Below are positions 1 through 8,842 of a DNA stretch of 15,930 nt, piece after piece; the first letter of the stretch is position 1; each line of letters begins with the position of its first letter. The notes under the pieces were generated by a model. The model was not told where the DNA came from, did no database searches, and saw only the letters and a list, made by a program, of their open reading frames with translations. The stretch is from the NCBI GenBank assembly GCA_001839685.1, contig MLAK01001431.1, forward strand, positions 1 through 15,930, given 5' to 3'. The stretch is from Tritrichomonas foetus. Lineage: Eukaryota; Parabasalia; Tritrichomonadida; Tritrichomonadidae. A program made the position numbers and the translations under genes.

Positions 1-58
1 TTGAACCACGTACCTTACGATCTTCAGTCGTACGCTCTACCAGGTGAGCTAAAGTCCC
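1..58 (-). tRNA. tRNA-Phe (GAA), 3' part cut off by window edge
   Basis: Read on the minus strand, the gene starts at 58 with acceptor strand GGGACTT, followed by T8-A9. The D arm is GCTC/GAGC with loop ACCTGGTA. The anticodon arm is TACGA/TCGTA, perfectly paired around the loop CTGAAGA, so the anticodon is GAA (phenylalanine). The T stem begins CGTGG and the T loop TTCAA runs off at base 1, so the last 15 or so bases and any terminator lie outside. There is no intron next to the anticodon. The internal A box (TAGCTCACCTGG) is close to the RNA polymerase III consensus. The gene diverges from the Vps28-like gene. Confidence 0.93.
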
Positions 59-150
59 GCTGAAAGTTTCCAGGCCTTGTGTTTTAAGAAGAAAGAGATA
101 TAACATTTAATAGATTTGTTAAAGAAAAAGTTGTCAATTTCAAAAATTTC

Positions 151-1056
151 ATGACAGCAACAGAAGGTTTCGAATTTAAAAAAGACCGCTGGCCTCAATA
201 CAAATCACTATATGCCCAACTAACCGCTCTTGATAAATTAGAAAATATTTATACAACTGGCAAAATCACCTCTCAAGAACATAACGAAATAATCCAGGAA
301 ATTCACAAATCAATTCAAATGCTCGAAGAAACCCTTGGACTCCTCGACGATGGAGTCATTAAATTCGCTCAAATTACGAAAATTCCAATCCATTATATTC
401 AGCCAGCACTCATCAGTGGCTTGTTTGAATCAAAAATTAGCGGAGCAAATATTGGGGCTCTTGGACAACAACTCGGTAATCTAATAACTGGGTTTTACGA
501 CATTGTCAGTATCAAAAATAATAAAATCCTCAAAAGTTCTATTCATGGCTGTTTGAAATCAATCATAATTTGTTTACAACGCCTTAAAATTTCAGGAAGA
601 GGTGAAGTGAACGAACATATTCATTTGATTGAAGCCAAACTCAGCAAATATAAAGAAGACACTTTTGTTTTATCGGAGGACGATAGACATGAAATGCTTT
701 TGAGCAGGGGACCGTTAATGGACGCCATTTATCGGCAGTTGGAAGAAATGTATTCAGGCGAGAATAATAATATTAAGAAAGGAATTGAATGTGGTGCCAA
801 ACATAAAACATTTTTCGATGCCGTTTCAATGGCTACTCTCAATGTTGGTGAAGTCAGGGTTTTCTATAATGAGTTCTACACTTCATTGAAAAAATTCGGA
901 AATTTCTCAGAAAAAGCAGAAATTGAATCGATATTTTTGAAATACTCTGTAATTTTGGGCAAATATGATCCATCTGAGTATCTTTCGAATGAAGACCGCG
1001 AAAAAATACAAAACTCACAAGGTGAACTTGCGGAATTGCTTTTTCCAGAATTTTAA
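151..1056 (+). CDS. VPS28: Vps28-like ESCRT-I subunit
   Basis: This 301-residue protein resembles Vps28, the ESCRT-I subunit that binds Vps23 through its N-terminal half and links to ESCRT-II through its C-terminal helical bundle during endosomal sorting. Residues 12-95 follow the Vps28 core: a leucine-rich helix, then LENIYTTGKIT (compare LEKAYIKDCVS of animal Vps28), a second helix, and a segment like the Vps28 'DEFCRKF..DCPLAMERI' stretch. Residues about 128-148 fit the last core helix. Residues 230-297, with the stretch SEYLSNEDREKI, can be laid against the Vps28 C-terminal domain. The protein is longer than usual (about 210-240 residues); the extra length is a middle insert around 150-228. 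No signal peptide or membrane span is seen. TAAA lies 15 bases after the stop. Call made by eye; the N-terminal match is good and the C-terminal match weaker. Confidence 0.65.
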   Translation: MTATEGFEFKKDRWPQYKSLYAQLTALDKLENIYTTGKITSQEHNEIIQEIHKSIQMLEETLGLLDDGVIKFAQITKIPIHYIQPALISGLFESKISGANIGALGQQLGNLITGFYDIVSIKNNKILKSSIHGCLKSIIICLQRLKISGRGEVNEHIHLIEAKLSKYKEDTFVLSEDDRHEMLLSRGPLMDAIYRQLEEMYSGENNNIKKGIECGAKHKTFFDAVSMATLNVGEVRVFYNEFYTSLKKFGNFSEKAEIESIFLKYSVILGKYDPSEYLSNEDREKIQNSQGELAELLFPEF

Positions 1057-1562
1057 TTTTATTTTATTTGTAAAAATGTTCAATTTTGCTATTTATTTGT
1101 AGAATATTAACTTGTTAACTTATTGTTATAACTAAGTACAGCTCTCAATATGAATTTTTACTCATTCCAAAATGTTCTATTTAATGGTCAAAAAAATGAC
1201 CATAAATGGCATCGAATATTCTACAGGTAAGTAAGACTCATTTTTCTCTCTCGATTCTTGTCGCAATAATGATGTTTAACTTAATTGTTGGAATAAAATT
1301 AATTTTATTATGAAAAAGTATTGATATCATTATGAGATATTGACCAGAGATGGCTTATGAATAATCAAATAACAGTAAATCAAATAATTTGTATATAAGT
1401 CGAATTGAAGAAGAAAAGAGAAGAAAACATGAATAAAACTTATTTGCCAAGATTTTGCGGAAATTTGATTAGAATTCTATATATTGAAAAAGTTGATGAT
1501 TTGAAAGAGAAAGACAAATAACGTCTTTGAAATAAAAATGCCCATTTATCTCAAAAAAAAAT
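1057..1562. other. Intergenic spacer with nested inverted repeats
   Basis: This is an AT-rich spacer of about 500 bases between the Vps28-like gene and the membrane-protein gene, with no convincing reading frame. It holds TAAA at 1071 (likely polyadenylation signal of the upstream gene). A 7-bp hairpin with a six-A loop lies at 1184-1203, inside a pair of 11-bp inverted repeats (1098-1108 and 1215-1225). The right end contains the initiator of the next gene. Confidence 0.6.
1098..1225. repeat. Inverted repeat 11 bp, enclosing a 7-bp hairpin
   Basis: The outer arms are TGTAGAATATT (1098-1108) and its exact reverse complement AATATTCTACA (1215-1225). Inside, ATGGTCA (1184-1190), six A residues, and TGACCAT (1197-1203) form a simple stem-loop. 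Arms of this length can arise by chance in AT-rich DNA, so function is uncertain. Confidence 0.45.
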
Positions 1563-1567
1563 TCACT
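1563..1567 (+). promoter_or_regulatory. Initiator (Inr) TCACT for the membrane-protein gene
   Basis: TCACT matches the trichomonad initiator TCA+1Y(T/A). Transcription would start at A1565, giving a 12-base leader before the ATG at 1577. This fits the very short leaders known in Trichomonas and favours 1577 over the upstream in-frame ATG at 1538, which would lie upstream of the transcript start. Confidence 0.55.
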
Positions 1568-1576
1568 TTTTGGAGG

Positions 1577-4500
1577 ATGATTCTTTTTTTCATCCCAATC
1601 GCTTATCCACTACAAAAAGTCTGTCTTGGAAACAAGGAATGCCCAGAAGGATATGTTCAAAACTTCGATTTTAAAACAGTCACACAGCCTGACGATTTCG
1701 ATATTTTTATCACACTCGATCATGAATACAGCGAAAATAATTTCGATTTTGGGAATTGTGTCAATAGTAAAAGTCTAAAGATTCAAGCCCCTTCTTCAAA
1801 TTCAATCCATTTATTTCATTTTAAAAGTAATATTGAAATAACAAATTTATCAATTTTCAATTCCAGAGTACAATTTAGAGGTTTTAATGAGTACAATGAT
1901 CCTAATATAACAGTGCATAATTGCACACTTCTCAATTGTTCCTTTGGTGCATCATTGATTAATTGTACTTTTCTTAATGTGACATACAGTTATGGAGCAT
2001 TTCAATATTTCTACAATGATTTTCTTTTCGATTCAATGTATCTTCTTTTTGATCAATACAGCTTTTCACCTAGTTCTAATCAACCAGTTATCGAGTTTTT
2101 ACCGTTACATCAAAAATCAAATGTTAATATCATTGATAGTGGATCTAAAAGCATATTCATAGTTTTTTCTTATAGATATACAGATGATGACTCGAATTAT
2201 TATTATTATTCAATTTCAGATGAATCGGTCTCAACTTATAAAATATTTATCAAATATTTTGACACAATCATTACTAGTCAAGAAAAAATGTATTTAGATA
2301 TTATTCCACTTAATGAAAATATCAAACAAGTAATTAGTATTAGCAAGGATATTATTAATGAAAATTCCTATAATTTTATCGTCAGAGCAACTATAACTCC
2401 CAATTCCTATCTTCAACTAGGTGATGAATATGCAGAAATTACTCCATTGGGCTTTTATAGTTTAGAATTAAACACTGATTCTCCATTTAAAAAAATCAAT
2501 GTCGCTGCAGATGGACTAGAGTTGATTTTTGGCCGAATTTACGCATGGTATTATATTGATTCGATTACTTTTGAGCCGAATGGAAAGCTGACAATTGAGA
2601 ATTATGATCATATTTATTTTCATGTGAATCATACTTATTTTGCACCTGGGTCATCTATTGTAGTTAATGAATACAATTCGAATGATGTTGATTTCTATAC
2701 AGAAACCAATTATTACTATAACCCATCAAATGAAATTATTGATGCAACAGGAATGGTTTTCAGAACAAATCAATATCAATTCCCTATATACATTCTACCA
2801 GTGAGTCTTAAAATCAAGCTTCTTACAGCTTATTCTGAAAGTATTCTGATCAAAATTGATTATAATATTAAAAATATTAAAACAATTTATTTAGACGATC
2901 AAGATGTATATGATTATTTCCATTTTAGATTCACTTTTGTTCCACAAAGTGAAGCAATCTTTGGTTTAAACACATATGTAGATGGAACAGAAATTAATCA
3001 AATTTTCAATCAAAAGATTGATTTAGTATGTGGGAATTTTAACAAAAATCCAAGTTATTATTTTTCTAGTATCGACAACATGTCACATTTTACTGATTTT
3101 AGAGATTCTGAAACAATAAATAAATTATTTAACTTATCATATACTGGAAAATGCATCTCTATGACAATGAAATCAAAAGTTGAAGAGTTTTTCCAACACT
3201 TTTGCTTATACTCTAATGATAAATCACGTTGTCCTTCGTATTCTATTCCAGTTACTCCTCAATCATGGACTCATGAAATAAATAGTTCATATACTACAAA
3301 AATCTATGTTGTTGATGACATTGATGTTGAAGCAGATGTTAAATTTTCTCCTTTAAAGTCATTATATATTGTTGGAATTCCAAATGAAGGCAAATTCCCA
3401 GAATTTAGAGCTAAACCAATCGTCACTTCTAATTCAATATCAATGACTCAACTGTCAATTCATTCTGTTATAGATATAACGGCCAAATCTATTTCTTTAA
3501 AGAATTTATTTGGTAATGGGGCATTTAAAGCTGATGCCATTGAATCAGTTCACACTGATAATATTGATGCTATTGATATTATTTATAAGGTTTCTGATAT
3601 TCAATTACTAGAACCCAATGTTCATTTCAATATAACTAGTAAAGGTTTAAGAATAAATGATGGTGGGAAAGTTTCATATGAGTTAAATGATCCATTTCAA
3701 TCAATCATTATTTCTACTGAACAATTTCAAACAACAATTTCAATTGAATGTGTCGAAGAAACAGAAAATCTACCTCCAATTTCTTTAATTACAGGTAAAG
3801 ATTCATATTATCTTAAAATTGTTTATTCAGGTAATATAAAATATCCATTCATGAGTATCAATGCATCCTCCATAGATATTAAATCATCTGAAGAGTTTCT
3901 ACCATTCATACTTATGGATTGTGAGCACTTATATATTGATGGTGATAATTTAGTTCTTCCCAAATTATATGATGAAATATCATTGAAAACATTTACACAT
4001 TCTACAAATAGTTCCCTACTTGTGAAAAGAATGAGTATAGCTTCAGCTTCCACACTCACAAATCGACAAGATAATGATATAAATAAGCTTGGTGACACTT
4101 TATATGTTGAAGATTTTTCAATTGGCGTTCAAGTACATAGGAGAAACTATCATATTTACAATGTAAATGTTTTAAAAACATTTAATAACGCCGTCTTTTG
4201 TTATTTCTATGGAACACTTTCCCCAAATGTTGTTTTCTTACAAGACCAAATATCTCTTTTTTATATGAGATCACAATATTATCACTATCCCCAAATTATA
4301 CTTAAACACTTTTTGAAAGATAATGAATCTCCTAGCAATTTTTATATAATCGATTCAACATACGATTTTGATTACGAGTCTTTATCTTATATTCCTTCGG
4401 AATATTTCTATTATAATTCCAGAGTGATATGGAATGCTGAAATTAGTCCTATATATTCAAATAATATTCGACATTACATTTTGAAAACCTCTATTCATTA

Positions 4501-4642
4501 TGATGATAATTTCAAAGTTACTTTTTCTTTATTGATATTCTTACCAGGAGTATGTGGAATTGGATTGTTATTTTCGATTGTTTATTGTTGTTTTTGTTCC
4601 AATGTAAACAAAAGAGAAAAAGAATTCGACATAATGATTTGA
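1577..4642 (+). CDS. Large type I surface membrane protein, trichomonad-specific (unknown function)
   Basis: The longest frame starts at 1538 (1034 residues); I prefer the in-frame ATG at 1577 (1021 residues), because an initiator lies 12 bases before it and it places a clean signal peptide (MILFFIPIAYPLQ...) at the very N terminus. The rest is a long extracellular or luminal domain rich in Ser, Asn, Tyr and Ile. It has few cysteines and many N-glycosylation sequons, five of them packed in residues 123-149 (1538 numbering) in an NCT/NCS pattern like that of parallel beta-helix proteins. A single membrane span lies near residues 996-1020, followed by a Cys-rich juxtamembrane CCFC and a 14-residue charged cytoplasmic tail. 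I recognise no named family and see no catalytic motif. A surface adhesin or glycocalyx protein is a guess from topology only. Codon use is strongly A/T-biased. Confidence 0.85.
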   Translation: MILFFIPIAYPLQKVCLGNKECPEGYVQNFDFKTVTQPDDFDIFITLDHEYSENNFDFGNCVNSKSLKIQAPSSNSIHLFHFKSNIEITNLSIFNSRVQFRGFNEYNDPNITVHNCTLLNCSFGASLINCTFLNVTYSYGAFQYFYNDFLFDSMYLLFDQYSFSPSSNQPVIEFLPLHQKSNVNIIDSGSKSIFIVFSYRYTDDDSNYYYYSISDESVSTYKIFIKYFDTIITSQEKMYLDIIPLNENIKQVISISKDIINENSYNFIVRATITPNSYLQLGDEYAEITPLGFYSLELNTDSPFKKINVAADGLELIFGRIYAWYYIDSITFEPNGKLTIENYDHIYFHVNHTYFAPGSSIVVNEYNSNDVDFYTETNYYYNPSNEIIDATGMVFRTNQYQFPIYILPVSLKIKLLTAYSESILIKIDYNIKNIKTIYLDDQDVYDYFHFRFTFVPQSEAIFGLNTYVDGTEINQIFNQKIDLVCGNFNKNPSYYFSSIDNMSHFTDFRDSETINKLFNLSYTGKCISMTMKSKVEEFFQHFCLYSNDKSRCPSYSIPVTPQSWTHEINSSYTTKIYVVDDIDVEADVKFSPLKSLYIVGIPNEGKFPEFRAKPIVTSNSISMTQLSIHSVIDITAKSISLKNLFGNGAFKADAIESVHTDNIDAIDIIYKVSDIQLLEPNVHFNITSKGLRINDGGKVSYELNDPFQSIIISTEQFQTTISIECVEETENLPPISLITGKDSYYLKIVYSGNIKYPFMSINASSIDIKSSEEFLPFILMDCEHLYIDGDNLVLPKLYDEISLKTFTHSTNSSLLVKRMSIASASTLTNRQDNDINKLGDTLYVEDFSIGVQVHRRNYHIYNVNVLKTFNNAVFCYFYGTLSPNVVFLQDQISLFYMRSQYYHYPQIILKHFLKDNESPSNFYIIDSTYDFDYESLSYIPSEYFYYNSRVIWNAEISPIYSNNIRHYILKTSIHYDDNFKVTFSLLIFLPGVCGIGLLFSIVYCCFCSNVNKREKEFDIMI
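1904..1984 (+). other. Sequon cluster in the ectodomain, beta-helix-like
   Basis: Residues 123-149 (1538 numbering) carry sequons at N123, N128, N133, N142 and N147, three of them as NCT or NCS. Short hydrophobic stretches between them resemble rungs of a right-handed beta-helix. The sequons are seen directly; the fold is inference. Confidence 0.4.
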
Positions 4643-4881
4643 ATTATATTCAAATTCGTTATAAAATTGTATTATAAAAATACTTATTTTGGAAATTTTG
4701 AAATTCTATTTTATTGTAAGGAATTTACCTGAGTATCATATGTGATTTCATTTGATAAAGATCTCAATCAGTTCCATCTTTTGAATACAATTGACTATTG
4801 GAATAAGATAATAATGAAATGAGTTTTTACTAGTCTTCAAAGTATAATCTGATGTTATACATGAAGATTTTCTGAATATAA

Positions 4882-5997
4882 ATGGTCAATAATTCAATTG
4901 TTCATTCAAAACCAAAAAGTCCTTGTGGAGACGATTATATAATCTCAATGGCAGAAGGTCCGAATTATTCAACATACGCAGAAACGCACAAAATCATGAA
5001 TTCAACGTATTTGGAGAACTACAATATGATGAAGCAGGTTGGGGCATATCTTCAAAAATTTAATGGACAAATTGAATCAATAATTGTTTCGCTGGAAAAT
5101 CTTTCAATGGTCACTTCATCGACTCGAAGGACCGACGCTGGACTTTCTCAGTTTTCACAGATATGGAGGCAGATGAAAGATAACGCATTAAATCCGATCG
5201 AGAACTTCAAATACACCGAATCAAACCTTCGCGAAATTATCAGTAAGCAAATTATTGTCGTCGCCGAGCAATACAAGTCAAAAATGGAAGATTTAATTAA
5301 GAAATCCAATATGGCAATTCAAAAACTGGAAACAATTAAAAAGCAAGCAGAAGATGCCCACACAATTTATATGCAGAGTGGAAACAATCTCAAAAATGGA
5401 TTTGAAAATCAAACCAACAAAATTCATCAACTTAAAGAAGATTTTGTTCGTTCACAAAATATTGCATTTGAATTGCATAAAAAATTGAATGAAGAAAGGG
5501 CTTTATTTTGTGATGAATTTGAATCTTTTCTGACAGACTTTGAGCAAATTGAACAATGGCGAATTGAACATCTGAAAGAGGCTTATATTGAACTTGCTGG
5601 AAATATCGATAGAACAGCAGCCCTTTTTCACACTTCTGCTTCACAAATCTCGTTTTATTCAAATGAAATGGATCCTGAAAGTGATTCTAAATTGATAAAT
5701 GATTCACCAAAACTGAAGAATAGTATTTGTTCACCACTTTATCAAATTATTCCTGTTTCTTCAATTGCGACAAATCATCTTGATATGAATGATGTATTTT
5801 CAAATGAAATTCAAAATGGCGGTAAAATTGGACATGCACAAACAGATTTCATTGGGACAGAATGTGACCAACTTGACATTTTCAGAAATGAAAGTGTTGT
5901 CGTGTTGAGTGAAGAAGGTGATCAATATTTATGTAAAAATATTAATGAGTGTATTGGTTTTGTACCCAAATCAATCATCAAAATTGTTGATGAATAA
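4882..5997 (+). CDS. F-BAR domain plus C-terminal SH3 adaptor protein
   Basis: This 371-residue protein has a long helical region followed by an SH3 domain, the layout of PACSIN, PSTPIP and CIP4-type adaptors that bend membranes and recruit actin or endocytic partners. Residues about 40-75 (LENYNMMKQ...) fit the start of an F-BAR domain. Residues 110-250 are amphipathic coiled helices, and the stretch around CDEFESFLTDFEQIEQ is typical of the last F-BAR helix. Residues 316-370 are SH3-like: AQTDF in place of ALYDF, an acidic RT loop (GTECDQLDIF), and GFVPKSIIKIV in place of GxxPSNYV. The conserved WW pair is missing (QYL instead), so polyproline binding may be altered. No initiator lies close upstream of 4882; one at 4902 suggests the true start may be Met23 at 4948, which costs no domain. 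The stop sits in TAAA. Confidence 0.8.
   Translation: MVNNSIVHSKPKSPCGDDYIISMAEGPNYSTYAETHKIMNSTYLENYNMMKQVGAYLQKFNGQIESIIVSLENLSMVTSSTRRTDAGLSQFSQIWRQMKDNALNPIENFKYTESNLREIISKQIIVVAEQYKSKMEDLIKKSNMAIQKLETIKKQAEDAHTIYMQSGNNLKNGFENQTNKIHQLKEDFVRSQNIAFELHKKLNEERALFCDEFESFLTDFEQIEQWRIEHLKEAYIELAGNIDRTAALFHTSASQISFYSNEMDPESDSKLINDSPKLKNSICSPLYQIIPVSSIATNHLDMNDVFSNEIQNGGKIGHAQTDFIGTECDQLDIFRNESVVVLSEEGDQYLCKNINECIGFVPKSIIKIVDE
4902..4906 (+). promoter_or_regulatory. Possible initiator TCATT for the F-BAR/SH3 gene
   Basis: TCATT fits TCA+1Y(T/A). A start at A4904 would leave 44 bases before the ATG at 4948, and would exclude the ATG at 4882. A chance match is possible in AT-rich DNA. Confidence 0.3.
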
Positions 5998-6125
5998 ATT
6001 TGAAAAAATAGATTATTTACTATTGATTATTGAGGAAAAAAAAAAGCGATTTTGTTTTTGTATTATAGTAAAATGACTAATTTCTAATTTTTTTCTTATA
6101 TATATTACTCAATTTTCTAATTGTC

Positions 6126-6185
6126 TTGATTAATTGTGATATATTTTGTTTAATTGTGTTATGTTTTGATTAATTATTTGTCAAT
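6126..6185. repeat. Degenerate 20-bp tandem repeat, about 2.5 copies
   Basis: Units begin at 6126, 6146 and 6166, each with TTG(A/T)TTAATT. The first two differ at three positions; the third matches only in its first half. It lies in the spacer between the convergent F-BAR and GRP170 genes. Confidence 0.4.
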
Positions 6186-6286
6186 GAAATAATTTAAGGT
6201 AACAAGAAGAAAAGTAAATAATAAATAGATGAGTAATAGATATGTTTAGATCATTTTTGTTAAATAAAAAAATAACGAGTGCCAAT

Positions 6287-8788
6287 TTAAAGTTCCTTTT
6301 GTTTTTCCTTTTCTTTATCATCATCTGTCTTCAACAAGAAAATTCCACCTGCGTCTGGTGGTGGTGGTGTCCTTTTTGTTGTTTCTCTGTCATTTGGTTC
6401 TATAATTTTCTGATTTATTATTGATTGATAATTATCTTCTGTATTGGAATCTGAATCAGCTCTTGTGCTAAGTGTTTTAGACTCATGTTTACTATCCTGT
6501 GAATCAGTAGAAGACTCTATTTGAACATTTGAACTAGCTTTAACTTCAATATTTGAATCAGCATTAGTTGTATTTTCAACTGTTGAATTTCCATCACTCG
6601 ATGTAACATTCACAGTTGAGTTTACAGGTGGCTCATTCTTTGGTTTTTTGACTGATCTTCTTCTTGAAGTACTTTTAAGGTCAGGAATTCTTCGAAGAAG
6701 CCTGCTTTCCCTCTCTTTCAATTGTTTAGCAGTAATTTTTGGTTTTTCAAGTGGTTGTTGTCTTTCAGCATCGAAAACTAATGTTTTAGTTTCATTTAAG
6801 AAAGAAATAAAGTCTTCGATTGTTTCATTATCAGTTGTTGCATTTACAAGTGCTTTTTCAGCTCGTGCAATTGATTGGTTAAGCTTTGCAATTGCAGCTG
6901 GTCTTTGTTTGAATTCTTGGAATCTAAACAATGTGTCCTTTAGCTTCTCTTTAAGTTTATCGAATCTCTTTCCAAGATCTGCAGCAGAAACACGAGAGCC
7001 TGACATTTCAATTGCTTCTCTTTCTCTTGATATAATCTCGAGAATTGTGCTTCTTTCTTCTTCTGATGTTACTGTTTGGAAATCAGTGTCATATTCAATT
7101 TTATCTGTGAGATCGATAATGAATGCTTCAATCTTATGTGTATTTGCAGCATGTGCTTTTCTTTCGGCTGTCGCATCTAAGAAAGCACCCATAAAGTCGG
7201 AATTCTCAGTTTCATTGAATTTAAATTCATCTGCTGTCATAGTAGTAGTTGTAGTTAATCCCCAGGATGATGTTGTTGAGTCAACGTGTGCAACTTCACC
7301 TTCAATTGTTACATTTACTGATATATTTGCTGTTAATGCAGATGAAATGTAATCAAGGCAGTCTAAAACTTGAGAATGACCAAATGTGAAGCGAATAAAA
7401 GGTCGTGATCCATTTGCAAGCTGTTTTGTGATTGATCTGGTGATATTTGTGAGCCCTGTAATTGCCATTTCGGTGAAGTTTTCTGGTACATCATTGAAAA
7501 GCTTTGAGGTAATATGAAGTTTTGGATGGTCATTTTTCTTTGTGACTTTTACTGAAAAATTGAAATCTCGGAATTTTTTCATGGTGACTGATTTTCGATC
7601 ATTTCTGTCACCAGTTTTATATAGATCATAGTTTTTATCTGCTACTTGGAAGTCTAAACCGTAGATTTGTGGTTTGATAAATTCAAGTCGAGACCCAACA
7701 ATTGTTCCTGTTTGTAAAGATGAATAATATGCAGCACCAAGAGCAACAGCTTCATCAGAATTTAAGGATCTCCTTAAAGTGTAATTCGGGAAGTTATTTT
7801 GAATTACGTTCACGATGGATGGAAGTCTAGAGCATCCTCCGACGAGTTCGATTTCATCTGGCATTTCCATTCCTTGAATAAGTCTATTCAACTTCTCTAA
7901 AACATCTTTTGAAAGGCTTTCAATGTCAGAATTATTAATCCATAGTCTTTGATTGAAATCTTCTGTCAAATCAATGAATTGTTCTGATCCAGAAGCAAGC
8001 CTTTCTTTTCCTTTCTTCATAGCACGAATGACATTTGTCATTTCGGCTCTTGTTGGCTCTCGCGGTAATTTTGACAGAATCGATGAAAGTAAAAGTTCAT
8101 CAATGATGTCACCACCAATCTCATCACTATAACGATAGTCTAATAATTCAATTTGCGTGACTGGTCCATACCTGGTGAATTGCCATAATGAAATTTCTGT
8201 TTGGATGGCTCCAATGTCAAAAAAGATAATCTTCTGTGTTAAATTTTCATTATCTGCGGCTTTCTTTAGACGTTCAACTGCGTAAAGTGCAGCAATGGCG
8301 GAATTGGAATCCAATATCTGGGCCGACGAAATATCCAGCATTTTCAGTGATTGAATAATTGAATGACGTGCGTGAGGTGAAAAAACTGAAGGGACGGCGA
8401 CGATGAGTTTGTCATGCTTCCTTTTGAATTTTCGTAAATGAAGCGAAAAAGCGACCGCAGCGGCTGTGGCGGGAGGAACATCATTGAGCGTTGTCTTGGA
8501 TGGGTCTGAAAGGTAATAAAATGGATTTTTGATACCGTGTGAAGAATTTCGAAAATAGATTCGCTCCGCATCAACACCAACAAACCACTCGGCTGCGGCT
8601 AAGTTTTGATTTGGGTTTTCGAGTTTGTATGCCAAATAGTTGGGTGTTGCGCGAGATCCTTGATCATTTGTTAATATTTCAATCGGCTTGCCTGGTACAC
8701 CATGAGCAATTCGGACGTTTTGGGTACCAAAGTCAAAAGCGAATATTGACGAACTAGCGATAAATGGTAAAAAGTATAAGAGAAACAT
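6287..8788 (-). CDS. HYOU1: ER lumenal Hsp70 of the GRP170/Lhs1 (HYOU1) class
   Basis: This 833-residue chaperone is related to animal GRP170/HYOU1 and yeast Lhs1, which act in the ER lumen as nucleotide exchange factor for BiP and as a holdase. Residues 1-17 form a signal peptide. The ATPase domain follows at about 18-365: DFGTQN at 19-24 (phosphate 1), IIFFDIGAIQT at 187-197 (phosphate 2, divergent as in GRP170), KKGKERLASGSEQ near 258-270 and ELVGGCSRLPSI at 314-325 (adenosine). A divergent substrate domain is followed by a helical domain (about 545-700) whose segments near 555 and 605-635 resemble those of GRP170. A polar tail holds several sequons (for example at 723-740). The C terminus is KQKEL; QKEL is a plausible KDEL-type retrieval signal. 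Length is between BiP and GRP170. An initiator lies 19 bases upstream and TAAA includes the stop. It diverges from RPL11. Confidence 0.9.
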   Translation of the reverse strand: MFLLYFLPFIASSSIFAFDFGTQNVRIAHGVPGKPIEILTNDQGSRATPNYLAYKLENPNQNLAAAEWFVGVDAERIYFRNSSHGIKNPFYYLSDPSKTTLNDVPPATAAAVAFSLHLRKFKRKHDKLIVAVPSVFSPHARHSIIQSLKMLDISSAQILDSNSAIAALYAVERLKKAADNENLTQKIIFFDIGAIQTEISLWQFTRYGPVTQIELLDYRYSDEIGGDIIDELLLSSILSKLPREPTRAEMTNVIRAMKKGKERLASGSEQFIDLTEDFNQRLWINNSDIESLSKDVLEKLNRLIQGMEMPDEIELVGGCSRLPSIVNVIQNNFPNYTLRRSLNSDEAVALGAAYYSSLQTGTIVGSRLEFIKPQIYGLDFQVADKNYDLYKTGDRNDRKSVTMKKFRDFNFSVKVTKKNDHPKLHITSKLFNDVPENFTEMAITGLTNITRSITKQLANGSRPFIRFTFGHSQVLDCLDYISSALTANISVNVTIEGEVAHVDSTTSSWGLTTTTTMTADEFKFNETENSDFMGAFLDATAERKAHAANTHKIEAFIIDLTDKIEYDTDFQTVTSEEERSTILEIISREREAIEMSGSRVSAADLGKRFDKLKEKLKDTLFRFQEFKQRPAAIAKLNQSIARAEKALVNATTDNETIEDFISFLNETKTLVFDAERQQPLEKPKITAKQLKERESRLLRRIPDLKSTSRRRSVKKPKNEPPVNSTVNVTSSDGNSTVENTTNADSNIEVKASSNVQIESSTDSQDSKHESKTLSTRADSDSNTEDNYQSIINQKIIEPNDRETTKRTPPPPDAGGIFLLKTDDDKEKEKQKEL

Positions 8789-8804
8789 ATCTGGCTAAAT
8801 ATCT

Positions 8805-8809
8805 TATGA
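8805..8809 (-). promoter_or_regulatory. Initiator TCATA for the GRP170-like gene
   Basis: On the minus strand the bases read TCATA, a full match to TCA+1Y(T/A). The transcript would start opposite 8807, giving a 19-base leader before the ATG at 8788. Confidence 0.55.
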
Positions 8810-8842
8810 AAAATTTTAACCTGTTTGGAATTGAATTCATAA

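Noticed and set aside
3823..4098. 91-codon minus frame within the membrane-protein gene
   Set aside because: Antisense shadow with no promoter element or domain.
151..6000. A membrane-remodelling gene cluster (Vps28, membrane protein, F-BAR)
   Set aside because: The genes have separate promoters and are unrelated in codon style; neighbouring in a eukaryotic genome is weak evidence for a shared pathway.
6648..7352. 234-codon frame on plus opposite the GRP170-like gene
   Set aside because: It is the antisense shadow of a clearly coding region; the serine- and leucine-rich product comes from the complementary strand of charged helical codons.
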